Assembly: GCA_025267735.1 (NCBI GenBank)
Contig: CM046307.1
Coordinates: 33,595,231-33,659,230 of the forward strand
Source: Mactra quadrangularis
Taxonomy: Eukaryota > Mollusca > Bivalvia > Venerida > Mactridae
Length of the DNA stretch: 64,000 nucleotides
Direction: 5' to 3'
Below are positions 46,591 through 55,890 of the stretch, piece by piece (the first letter of the stretch is position 1; every line of letters starts with the position of its first letter). Position numbers and translations under genes: made by a program. The notes below the pieces were generated by a model, which was given only the letters and a program-made list of their open reading frames with translations, was not told where the DNA came from and did not search any database.

Positions 46591-49500
46591 TGCGAACAGA
46601 CTTATGAATTAGTATATAATTGGATAGCTGTCTATTCGCAATCCAAGAATATACTTCTGACACAATATGCATGCATTTACTTGATTTTGCGAATAGACCT
46701 CTGAATAGACATTTAAATGGACAGCTGTCTATTCACAACTCTATAATAGACTTGTGACACATTCTAAATGCATATAAAGGATTTTTCGAAAAGACTCCTG
46801 AAAAGACATTTGAATGGACAGCTGTCTATTCGCAACTCTATAATAAACTTGTGACACATTCTATGTGCATATAAAAGATTTTTCGAAAAGACTTCTGAAT
46901 AGAAATTTGAATGGACAGCTGTCTATTCGCAACTCTATAACAACTTGTGACACATTCTATGTGCATATGAATGATTTTGCGAATAAACTTCTGAATAGTT
47001 ATTTTTCGAATAGACTTCTGAAAGGAAATTTGAATGACCAGCTGTCTATTCGCAACTCAATAATAAACTTGTGACACATTCAAAATACATATACATGATT
47101 TTGCAAAAAGACTTCTGAATAGACATTTGAATGGACAGCTGTCTATTCGCAACTCTATATAAACTTGTGACACATTCTAAATGCATATACATGATTTTGC
47201 GAATAGACTTCTGAATAGAAATTTGAATGGACAGCTGTCTATTCGCAACTCAATAATAGACTTGTGATACATTCTAAATGCATATACATGATTTTGCGAA
47301 TAGACTTCTGAATAGAAATTTGAATGGACAGCTGTCTATTCGCAACTCAATAATAGACTTGTGATACATTCTATATGCATATGAATGATTTTGCGAATAA
47401 ACCTCTCAATAGACTTTTTCGAATAGACTTCTGAAAAGACATTAAAATGGACAGCTGTCTATTCGCAACTCAATAATAAACTTGTTACACATTCTAAATG
47501 CATATACATGATTTTGCGAATAGACTTCTGAATAGACATTTGAATGGACAGCTGTCAATTCGCAACTCTTTTATAAACTTGTGTCATATTCTTAATGCAT
47601 AAACACGATTTTGCGAATAGACTTTTGAATAGACATTTGAATGGACAGCTGTCTATTCGCAACTCAATAAAAGACTTGTGGCACATTCTACATGCATATG
47701 AATGAAATGCAAATAAACTTCTGAATATACTTTTTCGAACAGACTTCTGAAAAGAATTCCGAATATACAGCTGTCTATTCACACCCCACGAATGAACCTT
47801 AGGAACAATCTGAATGCATAGCTATATATTCGCGAAAAGACTTTTGAAAAGAGATCCGAATAGACTTTTGAACGGACATGTGTCGCTTTGCATTCTGGGA
47901 ATAGACATCTTGCACATTCAGATTGCATAACTATGTTTATGTAAATAAACTTCTGAATAGTTTTTGAATGAACATTTGTCTCTTTACGTATTCCACGAAA
48001 ATACTTTTAAATCTGTTTGATTGCATTATGACTTTTTTCGAATAGACTTCTGAAAATACTTTTGAATGGACATTTGTCTCTTTTCGTATTCCACGAAAAG
48101 ACTTTAAAATCTGTTTGATTCCATTACTGACGTTTTTTGGAATAGACTTCTGAATAGACATTTGAATGGACAGCTCTCTATTCGAATTTCTATAAAAGAC
48201 TTCTGACTCATTCTGAATGCATAGACATGATTTTGCAAATGGACTTCTGAATAGACTTTTGAATGGACAGCTCTCTATTCGAAACTCTATAATAGACTTC
48301 TGACACATTCTGAACGCATTCACTAGATTTTGTTAATAGACTTCTGAATAGACTTTTGAAAGGACATCTGTCTATTCGCTTCTTTATAATAGACTTCAGA
48401 CACATTCTTAATGCATATATTTTTATATGATGTTGCGAATAGATATCCGAATAGACTTTTGAATGGACAGCTGTGTGTTCGCTACTGTATGATAGACTTC
48501 TGACTCATTCTGAACGCATTTACCAGATTTTGTGAATAGACTTCTGAATAGACTTTTGAATGGACAGCTCTCTATTCGAACTCTATAAAAGACTTCTGAC
48601 TCATTCTGGACGCATTCACCAGATTTTTCATATAGACTTCTGAATAGACATTTAAATGGACATCTGTCTATTTGCAACTTTATAATAGACTACAGACACA
48701 TTCATAATGCATATATATGATTTTGCGAATAGACTTCTGAATAGACTTTTGAATGGACAGCTCTCTATTCGAAAATCTAAAATAGACTTCTGACTCATTC
48801 TAAACGCATTCACCAGATTTTGCGAATAGACTTCTGAATAGACATTTGAATGGACATCTGTCTATTTACAACTTTATAATAGATTACAGACACATTTTTT
48901 ATGCCTATATATGATTTTGCGAATAGACTTTTGAATAGACATTTGAATGGATATCTGTCGATTCCCAACTTAAAAATAGACTTCAGACACATTCTTAAAG
49001 CATATATATGATTTTGCAAATAGATATCCGAATAGACTTTTGAATGGACATTTGTCCCTGGCAATATGGGAATAAACATCTTGCTCATTCAGATTGTATT
49101 ACTATGTTTTTGCGAATAAACTTCTGAATAGACTTTTGAATGGACATTTGTCTTGTTACGTATTCCACGAGAAGACTTTTAAATCTGTTTGATTGTATTA
49201 CTGGCTTTTTGTCGAATAGACTTCTGAATGGACTGAATGGAGTTCCGACCTAGCTTATACATGATTTTGCAAATAGACTTCTGAATAGACATTTGAATGG
49301 ACATTTATCTTTTCGCAACTTTATAAAAGACTTCAGACACATTCTTAATGCATATATATGATTTTGCAAATAAACTTCTATATAGACTTTTGAATGGATA
49401 GCTGTGTATTCGCTACTGCATAATAGACTTCTGACATATTCTGAACGCATTAACAAGATTTTGCGAATAGACCTCTGAATAGACATTTGAATGGACAGCT

Positions 49501-49972
49501 CTCTATTCGAAATTATATAAAAGACTTCACCCTCACTCTGAATGCATTTACATGATTTTGCGAATAGACTTCGGAATAGACATTTGAATAGACAATTGCC
49601 TCTTTACGTATGCCACGAAAAGATTTTAAATCTGTTTGATTGTATTACTGGCTTATTTCGAAAAGACTTCTGAATAGATTTTTGAATGGACATTTTCCTC
49701 TTTACGTATTCCATGAAAAGACTTTTAAATCTGTTTGATTGCATTACTGATTTTTTTCGAATAGACTTCTGAATGGACTTCCGAATAGACAGCTGTTTTT
49801 TCGGCATTTTGTGAACAGATTTTTGTACAGATTTTTGAACTTGCCTATATCTATGTATACAGTAAATGCGAATAGACTTCTGAATGAATAGATTTCTCAA
49901 TACATAGCTGTCTATTGTGCGAATAGACTTTTGAATAGAGAATATACAATAGATAGCTAACTTCACAGACCT
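46591..49972. repeat. Right foldback arm (inverted)
   Basis: The arm is about 3.4 kb of the same satellite in reverse orientation, with units such as TTGCGAATAGACTTCTGAAT. From the outside inward its block order mirrors the left arm, except that it lacks the second terminal block and the 584-bp duplication. Minus-strand frames up to 128 codons (47937-48323) are repeat artefacts. Confidence 0.9.
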
Positions 49973-49981
49973 ATTTTAACC
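49973..49981. repeat. Target duplication, right
   Basis: ATTTTAACC immediately follows the terminal CTTCACAGACCT and is identical to 40578-40586. Confidence 0.9.
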
Positions 49982-50619
49982 ACACTTTTCCCTTTTCTTC
50001 GTAAAAAATCACCAAATGCTCATGTGTGAACGCAAAAGTAATAATAAAATCAATAACCAATATTTCAATTATTTTGAGCTTCTATTATGGTTCTATTAAG
50101 TATCGGGTTTCAGACATATACCATTTAGGCGATATCACCGTGTCGGTGTTCTGGAATATTGAGGTATCCTTACAGCTCCCTGCAAGCCATCAGTATTTAC
50201 CAAAATAAACAGTAATGGAAAGAAACATACAAATCCCTATAAAGAATTATATACTTCATTGATATTTCATCGATAATATTCCAAGTATAGTCCGATGTGT
50301 GTTGTAGCAAATCAGCTATGACGATAGACTTGTACCCTCTGTGTTGGTTCGAATCTTGTTAAGAAGCCATTTCTTTGTTTATATGCACAAAAACTTTATC
50401 CTTATTGTCTAGAAATGGAGAAGGAATCTGGCTTAAAAGTTGTAAGAACTTATTATAAATACAAGTTGCACATTCTATTGAAATTTATCCATTGCAATAT
50501 GTGAGCAGCCATTTTTTTCAACTCACAAAACTGATATATTTTCTAAAACTCAGCTTTAAACTACCCCCACCGCAGGTTTAATTTTCATGGGGAGTTAGAC
50601 TGAATATCAACTAAGGTTT
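49982..50619. other. Gene-less DNA
   Basis: A tRNA-like B-box word (GGTTCGAATCTTG near 50346) may mark a SINE relic. Nothing else is supported. Confidence 0.45.
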
Positions 50620-50762
50620 TGCCTGTACTGTATTTATGCAATCCGTCCAGTTTTTGCTTAATCTGAGACTAATTAAACTACATTTATGCGATGGACTGGG
50701 TTTAAACTCTGGTTTAAACTTGAGGTTATCTTTAGACTAGAATTATGCAATCGGGCCCTTAT
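50620..50762. repeat. MITE-like repeat related to 39219-39560
   Basis: It ends AATTATGCAATCGGGCCCTT, the inverse of AAGGGCCGATTGCATAATT at 39219. It contains ATTTATGCAATCCGTCCAG at its other side, giving weak inverted symmetry around GCAAT. It appears to be a member of a GGGCC-ended MITE family. Confidence 0.6.
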
Positions 50763-50949
50763 TGTGACTTATTGATGAAGAAAAGCCAGGATTTTCAACA
50801 ATTTTTTTCCAACTAGTATTCTTGCTGAATCTATAAAATGAAGACGTGGTATCACACCCACTCAACTATGACTTGCTGACATCACCCTTATTTTTTATTA
50901 ACAACGCAACAAAAGCAGAAATAATTCATCAGTATCTGTACTACTGACA

Positions 50950-51300
50950 AGTAATCGTATATATTCGTTTTCCATCGCATCCTTTAAGTGAATTTTCATG
51001 GGAGTGTCAGCTTCGTGCTTTGTGAACAAACTGCATTAAAGTTATTACCTACAGCAATGATAACACCAGAAACCCCGATCACATCACCTGTAACTATTGA
51101 ATAATAAAATGGTTAAGAATATCCTCGCCTCATAAGATGAGAAGAAAGACATTCTGCAAGGTCTGCTTTGTTGTCAGCTTATGTTATAATATTGATCCCA
51201 TTCCTGAGGTAGTGGCACATGTTGACAAGTAATTTGTTTTCCAACAGGTCGTCGTTTGCCAATATGCATTGTTCTTGTAAAGACTTTACTGGAATTGCAA
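50950..51300 (-). pseudogene. Decayed coding fragment (NKADLAECLSSHL)
   Basis: On the minus strand one frame reads DNKADLAECLSSHLMRRGYS to a stop, just after frames reading GKRRPVGKQITCQHVPLPQEWD in a shifted phase. Downstream another stretch reads IVTGDVIGVSGVIIAVGNN. The mix of charged and hydrophobic residues looks like former protein, but frames change and stops intervene. I do not recognise a named family with confidence. It lies downstream, on the same strand, of the DDE-like piece at 51349-51552 and could be part of the same dead element. Confidence 0.3.
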
Positions 51301-51348
51301 ACAATAATAATATATTTATCGAAAGTGACACCAACAAGCGTACTTAGT

Positions 51349-51552
51349 TCACTTAATTGAGAAAAAAAGTCTTGACAAATATAACAGCATGGTCACCAAA
51401 TGTCTTATAATATTCAGGCTTGTGAGGAGATTAAATCCAGCATAACCATCTAAAATAACCAATGTAGGTCTGTCTGAGTTAGATTCTTTTGTTGGAACGA
51501 TAATACGTTGTTCAGTGGTAAGGAAATTCAAATTTGACACCCATAGCATCAC
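51349..51552 (-). pseudogene. Possible DDE_1 (pogo/Tigger-like) transposase remnant
   Basis: The 67-codon frame contains RPTLVILDGYAGF at residues 28-40. Transposases of the pogo/Tigger/jerky group carry R-P-x-L-L-I-L-D-G-H-x-S-H, where this aspartate is the second catalytic acid. Here the usual H-x-S-H is replaced by Y-A-G-F. The expected Q-P-L-D-like segment downstream is missing, and a frame shift is likely after NII. The match is short and from memory of the family pattern, so confidence is modest. Upstream on the same strand (51939-52121) is another decayed frame reading KHLHLAGIHLDLTPQV in a shifted phase. Confidence 0.4.
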
Positions 51553-52254
51553 AGAAGCGTACGTTTAAACACGCAATGTCCAATCCCCCGAATTTAAGCT
51601 TTTACAAAACAGAAGAAAGCAGTAAAAATACTGATGTATTACTTATTCATAAATTACAATCTTTAGACTGAAACAGTATCTGGTACATCAAGGTATCTGT
51701 GTTGTTATAAATTGTTCACAATGAGGAGGCTGAAAATATTGAAAGATTCTTGTGAACGACTGCAATCCTAAAAACCTACATATACTAATGTCGTGGAATA
51801 CTTTTTATAATGCAAAGAAGCCCATTTATTTCCTTCCGCCTACCAAGGATGTTTAAAAGTATCATATTCTAAGCGCCAGTTATCTAACAGAGATCTTGAT
51901 ACAGGCTGCAAATATTCACTTTGAACCTAAAGATCATATCACCATGGGGTATTGGTCACATAAAGATGATACTGTATCTCCTGTTTTGACAGTCGCCGAA
52001 TACTTCGGCATGCTTGCAAATAGTAACCTGTGGTGTTAGATCCAAATGAATTCCTGCTAGATGCAAATGTTTTAAAGCAGACCAAGTCTGCATATTTGGG
52101 TGTGATTGTAAAGTACAACATTGTGCTAATCCTGTTTCGTCTTTTGAGAAACTATATGTTTAGGATTTGTACCATTTAGATAATAATACAATTTACAAAC
52201 ATTTCATAGAAATAGAAATATGTTCATAACTCAATGTTTGTCATGTTAGAGTTG
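51553..52254 (-). other. Region with decayed minus-strand coding
   Basis: Minus-strand frames between 51939 and 52121 contain protein-like runs (SALKHLHLAGIHLDLTPQV, CQNRRYSIIF) interrupted by shifts. They are not assigned to a family. No intact gene is supported. Confidence 0.3.
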
Positions 52255-52550
52255 ATTTATTGTGTATTTTCCCGTTAAGGTGGGTCCAACGCCGTAGAAG
52301 AACATCGTAAAGGTCATATCACGACCGTCTTAGAAAAGCTATATATCTGGATTAAGATCTCTACCAAGTTACTATCCATGTACTTTCGTCAGTGACTGAC
52401 ATGATTAAGAATGAGTGGTAGGAATGAGAACTATCATAAAAATAATTTCATGAACAAACTTCATGAAAGTATGTTTTGTCCGGGAATAAAAATAAAAATA
52501 CAGCGATCTGTAGACTAACGAGCTACCTACTGAGCTAAATGGGAGCTGTA
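52255..52550 (-). repeat. tRNA-headed SINE of the third body type
   Basis: On the minus strand, TTTAGCTCAGTAGGTAGCTCG (from about 52541) is an excellent A-box. The B-box side is degenerate (ATTCCCGGACA near 52482). The body shares CGTCAGTGACTGACA, GAGTGGTAGGA, CTTCATGAAAGTAT and CCAACGCCGTAG with 28205-28925. The tail is near 52255. No clear target duplication was found. Confidence 0.75.
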
Positions 52551-52554
52551 TTTT

Positions 52555-53120
52555 TACCTATTTACGCGACAAACATTACATAAAGGGACGTTATCATGAT
52601 ACAACACGCATTTAAAAATCTTTTGAACAATTTGAAAGTATTTTAAAAGTTTTGTATTATAAATGTACATGACTTTTTGTAAGAAATATTCTGTACAATC
52701 ATCACATAGCTTTAATAATAAGAAATTGCACTGTGTTGACCTTTGTCTTAAATAACACATTTTTATCACAAAAAAAGGTTTTTAAACATTCTCTATGTGG
52801 CTCGGTAAGTCATCTATCAACGTAAATTAAATAATGAACTGCCTTTTCAAAAGTTTTCCAAATTTGTCAAAAAATCTCTAAAACAGTTACACCACTAGCC
52901 CTTAATTTTACACCACTGTGACATTATTTTTCCCTTAACGAGTATGAAATATCTACCAAAAAGGTCACGAAGCATCACTAAACACAATTCAAGTAGATTT
53001 AAACACTAACTGTAGTTCTACTAGTTGAACTATTGTAAACGATTTTGTTATTGTGACCTATTTTCGCGACGAAATGCTAAAAAGGGAAGTAATCATGCAC
53101 TCAAACACTGCATTTTTTTC
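52555..53120. repeat. Direct repeat pair, ~501 bp apart
   Basis: ACCTATTTACGCGAC plus AAAGGGACGTTATCATG at 52556-52600 recurs as ACCTATTTTCGCGAC plus AAAGGGAAGTAATCATG at 53058-53100. The similarity extends weakly to the right. It may be an old tandem duplication; there is no sign of LTR ends. Confidence 0.5.
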
Positions 53121-54352
53121 ATAGAAATTTAATCATAATACATTAGTTTTCAACAAAGAAAATCTCCACTTTACCGATTAAACTTCTTGAAATTTCAGTA
53201 TAAAGTGCATAGGGTCTAATAAAAAATTAATGGACCTAGTTGACCTTTGACCTAGATTACGGACTTGAACGCGATTTAGATTTTATACATCCCCCGTACG
53301 ATATCAGGGAGGCATCCAGCTACATGAATCAACCATTAGATTTGCATTAACAAAAATATCCTACGGTGGTCAAAATTTCACTATAAGATAGGTAGACTAT
53401 TTATTTTATTCATTGTTCATGCAAAAATAACGAAATTTTTATTGGTACATTTTTTAAGTTGCAGCAAAATAATCTATAAGTCTTCAAAACTATCGTCAAT
53501 GTATCTCAATAAACCAAAATCAAGCTTGATATATTATTTCATATCCATAAGAAAATTGCACCGATTCCAATAATCAAGGTTAAAATGATTTGAAAATGAA
53601 CTGCTTTTACAGTTTGTTTTAATTTGTTTGAGTAGCGTACGATGTAAATTGTAAAAGTGTGAAATAATTTTTTGAGGACAGTGTATATGTTAATAAATAT
53701 GATATTCACATTCAAATAATGTATATGCAATTTAATGAGCACGTCGTTTTCAATCGGGCTTTCGGTTTCGCTACAAAACTTAAGCCTTACTTTTGATTGT
53801 CGTTGTAACACGTTATACACATATCGATGGGTCATCGCAAACTTGTTTTAATATGAAGATATTTACAGAAAAGATAAAATTTAGATAGTTCTTTATCCTT
53901 AAAATACTTAGTTTGAATTTCAAACAAATTAAATGATTTACAAAAATATTATTTAAAAACAAATTTTGGGAAATCGACATTGAAAAGTAAGGGTAACATC
54001 CGAGAAATCCAACTAATTGGACCTACCTATTTGAAGAGTAAACAAGGAGAAATAACTGACTAAGGTCCCGTACAGTATTCACGATCTTCGGTCTTCAACG
54101 GTCATTCATTATGAAGGTTACAGAATCATTAATTAGCTAGAGTTGCTTCCCTTTACATAAAATATTTTCTTTTTCCTATATTTCATGAAAAAGTATATTT
54201 AGTCATACACTAAAGAAGTTAATAACTTTCTTTAAGTTAAAAAGGTTAATGTGCTGTTAAACATCAGCTTCCATCTACAAGTTCAGCTGAATTTACAATT
54301 TTTCGCGATAACTCCTGATAATTAAAATCACCTCACAATACCTATTTATTAC
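53121..54352. other. Gene-less AT-rich DNA
   Basis: A 98-codon minus-strand frame (53539-53835) is hydrophobic and AT-driven, without a recognised domain. Nothing else is seen. Confidence 0.45.
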
Positions 54353-54951
54353 CCCCGTTACACCAAACTCGTTGTCACTACGTTCTGAAAAATTGGACCG
54401 AACGAGCTCCAACTGTGTGCAAACGGACTGGGCGTAGTTGCAACTTTCTACGGTCTGTGTTCGAACGTTATGGACGAGCTCGGACGAGGTTGAACGGGAA
54501 TAGAGTTTCAGAACTTTGAGTCGACTCAAAATATTTTTGCGGCCACCCCGTTCTGCAATTAGACTGAGTGACAACGTACTGACAACGGAAAGGACGTACT
54601 TCGAACGGAATTGCCGAACTAGCATCGTACTGGGGACGTGCCTTGTCGTAGTTCGTTCGGGCCACAACTTGCAGTACGTTTACACACTGACCTGTTCCGT
54701 TTGTGACTCGTTCATTCCGTTTGAACACAGACTTAACTCGACTTAATTACGTCCATAGTGCGTTGTTATCCCGTCTAATTGCACAAAAACAAAATACGAA
54801 GTTCTGAACCAGTTTGCAACACGTTTAGACACAGTTCTTAAAGTTCGCAGTAGGTTCTCGGTACGTTCTACTCGTTTTATTAAGTCTATTGCATTCGTAT
54901 GCAGTTTGTACCACGTCCATAACGTCTACAGTACGATCTGACAAGGTTTGG

Positions 54952-54959
54952 TATAAATA
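54952..54959 (+). promoter_or_regulatory. TATA box, rightward
   Basis: TATAAATA follows TCTGACAAGGTTTGG. About 54 bp downstream is ATG at 55013, opening a 34-codon frame (55013-55117) that begins MEVVNALNVGFVLFFIEAEQ. A similar context (TCTGACCCGATTGC then TATAAATA) occurs on the other strand, so both may be real inward promoters. Confidence 0.4.
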
Positions 54960-54970
54960 CAGACCATTTC

Positions 54971-55255
54971 TCACCAAGTTATCATCTGAGCCCAAGCTCT
55001 TTGCCTAGAATCATGGAAGTCGTTAATGCTTTGAATGTTGGCTTTGTACTCTTTTTTATAGAAGCGGAGCAAGAATACAAATACATGGTAGAGGAGAAAC
55101 TTCCTCATTTTTATTGACTGGTTCAGGTTAGTATCTTGTGGCTTATCTTGAGGCTGGTCTTCAAGAGCTTCACATGTGCAGGTGGTTTTGGATTGTTTGG
55201 AAGCGAGTGTCATAACACGCACCGTCTGTCTGATTCTGCTCATTTTTGGAGGCAT
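54971..55255 (-). CDS. 94-codon ORF inside the TIR element, unknown
   Basis: The frame begins MPPKMSRIRQTVRVMTLASK, continues through a polar stretch with EALEDQPQDKPQD, then a hydrophobic-aromatic run (LLYHVFVFLLRFYKK), and ends RQRAWAQMITW. A TATA box lies about 86-92 bp upstream of its ATG on the same strand, which favours expression. The product resembles no family I can name. An overlapping minus-strand frame at 55170-55448 runs through the TATA box and is less likely. It could be the first exon of a transposase or an accessory protein of the element. The start is chosen for the TATA spacing. Confidence 0.4.
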   Translation of the reverse strand: MPPKMSRIRQTVRVMTLASKQSKTTCTCEALEDQPQDKPQDTNLNQSIKMRKFLLYHVFVFLLRFYKKEYKANIQSINDFHDSRQRAWAQMITW

Positions 55256-55340
55256 GATGGTCGCAGTGATGCTTGACGAATTGTGTCCTCAAAGCTTGAA
55301 GCGCGGAACGAGAATGAGAACGGGAAGAATCGTCCTGGAT

Positions 55341-55348
55341 ATTTATAG
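55341..55348 (-). promoter_or_regulatory. TATA box, leftward
   Basis: On the minus strand GCTATAAATATCC lies upstream of the 94-codon ORF with a leader of about 60 bases from a start site expected ~30 bp downstream. It is matched in context by the rightward box at 54952. Confidence 0.45.
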
Positions 55349-55824
55349 CAATCGGGTCAGAACGTGACGTTATTTCGTTCAAAACGCACAAAGATTGAGA
55401 TAATAACGTACTTAAAACGAGTTGAACTGTCTTAAACTTGATGGTCAAGTGTAAAGGAGCTTAGAAGAACTAGTTATGAACGGGTTAAAACTGATTACGA
55501 ACGGGTTTTGACTAGTTTGAAACGGTGTCTCGTGACGAGAACGAGCAATTTTACTCGATTTGAACTCGATACAAATGGACTACAGACGGGATAAAAACGA
55601 AATGCACGCAGCGGGAACTGGTTCTGAACGAACTATGATCGTATAGCTGATGTTTTTCGACTTAAACGGCACGTTCTAACTCGTTCACAACCAGTTTCGC
55701 AATATTTTTAGGACGGGATCGAACGTTCTTAGAAATAGTTTGGTGTAACGGGGCCCTATGCCTCGGTAGAGTGGAACAACTGTATGCAAATTTCTTGCTG
55801 TAGGAAATTAGCAATGCCTCTAAT

Positions 55825-55890
55825 TGGGATCTTACCCGGGACCTCTCGATCCCTAAGCGCGCGTCCTACCTCTGCACCTACACGTGATTA
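55825..55890 (-). repeat. tRNA-like SINE relic
   Basis: On the minus strand, GTGCAGAGGTAGGACGCGCG is followed by CTTAGGGATCGAGAGGTCCC and GGGTAAGATCCC. The layout is tRNA-like with a degenerate B-box. The stem pairing is poor, so it is not called as a tRNA. Confidence 0.5.

Larger units (their letters stand above)
40587..49972. mobile_element. 9.4-kb foldback-type element
   Basis: The left end AGGTCTGTGAAGTTAGCTAT and right end ATAGCTAACTTCACAGACCT are inverted. The match continues for more than 200 bp at roughly 95% by eye. Inward of the ends both arms consist of ~97-bp satellite built from 12-bp words (AGTCTATTCAGA, AGTCTATTCGCA, TGTCCATTCAAA). A non-satellite core lies at 45711-46590. A perfect 9-bp duplication flanks the unit. 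Long inverted arms of short tandem repeats plus a 9-bp duplication are the hallmarks of Drosophila foldback (FB) elements. No transposase is visible, so it is non-autonomous as seen. Confidence 0.88.
54353..55753. mobile_element. 1.4-kb TIR element with CGTTC/GAACG-rich flanks
   Basis: CCCCGTTACACCAAACT at 54353 is repeated inverted as AGTTTGGTGTAACGGGG ending at 55753. Between the ends and a central ~400-bp segment, both flanks are packed with CGTTC, GAACG and ACGAG words at about 10-14-bp spacing, like subterminal transposase-binding repeats. The composition is GC-richer than the surroundings. Ends beginning GGGCCCCGTT recall PIF/Harbinger-type elements, but no target duplication or transposase domain supports this. 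Confidence 0.75.

Noticed and set aside
35720..49966. Many open frames of 60-128 codons reading S-I-Q-K repeats
   Set aside because: They follow from a 12-bp satellite word with no stop in one frame. They occur in whichever strand the monomer faces and overlap in other frames.
52555..53120. LTR pair
   Set aside because: The direct repeats are short and diverged, lack TG...CA ends, and enclose no primer-binding site or pol sequence.
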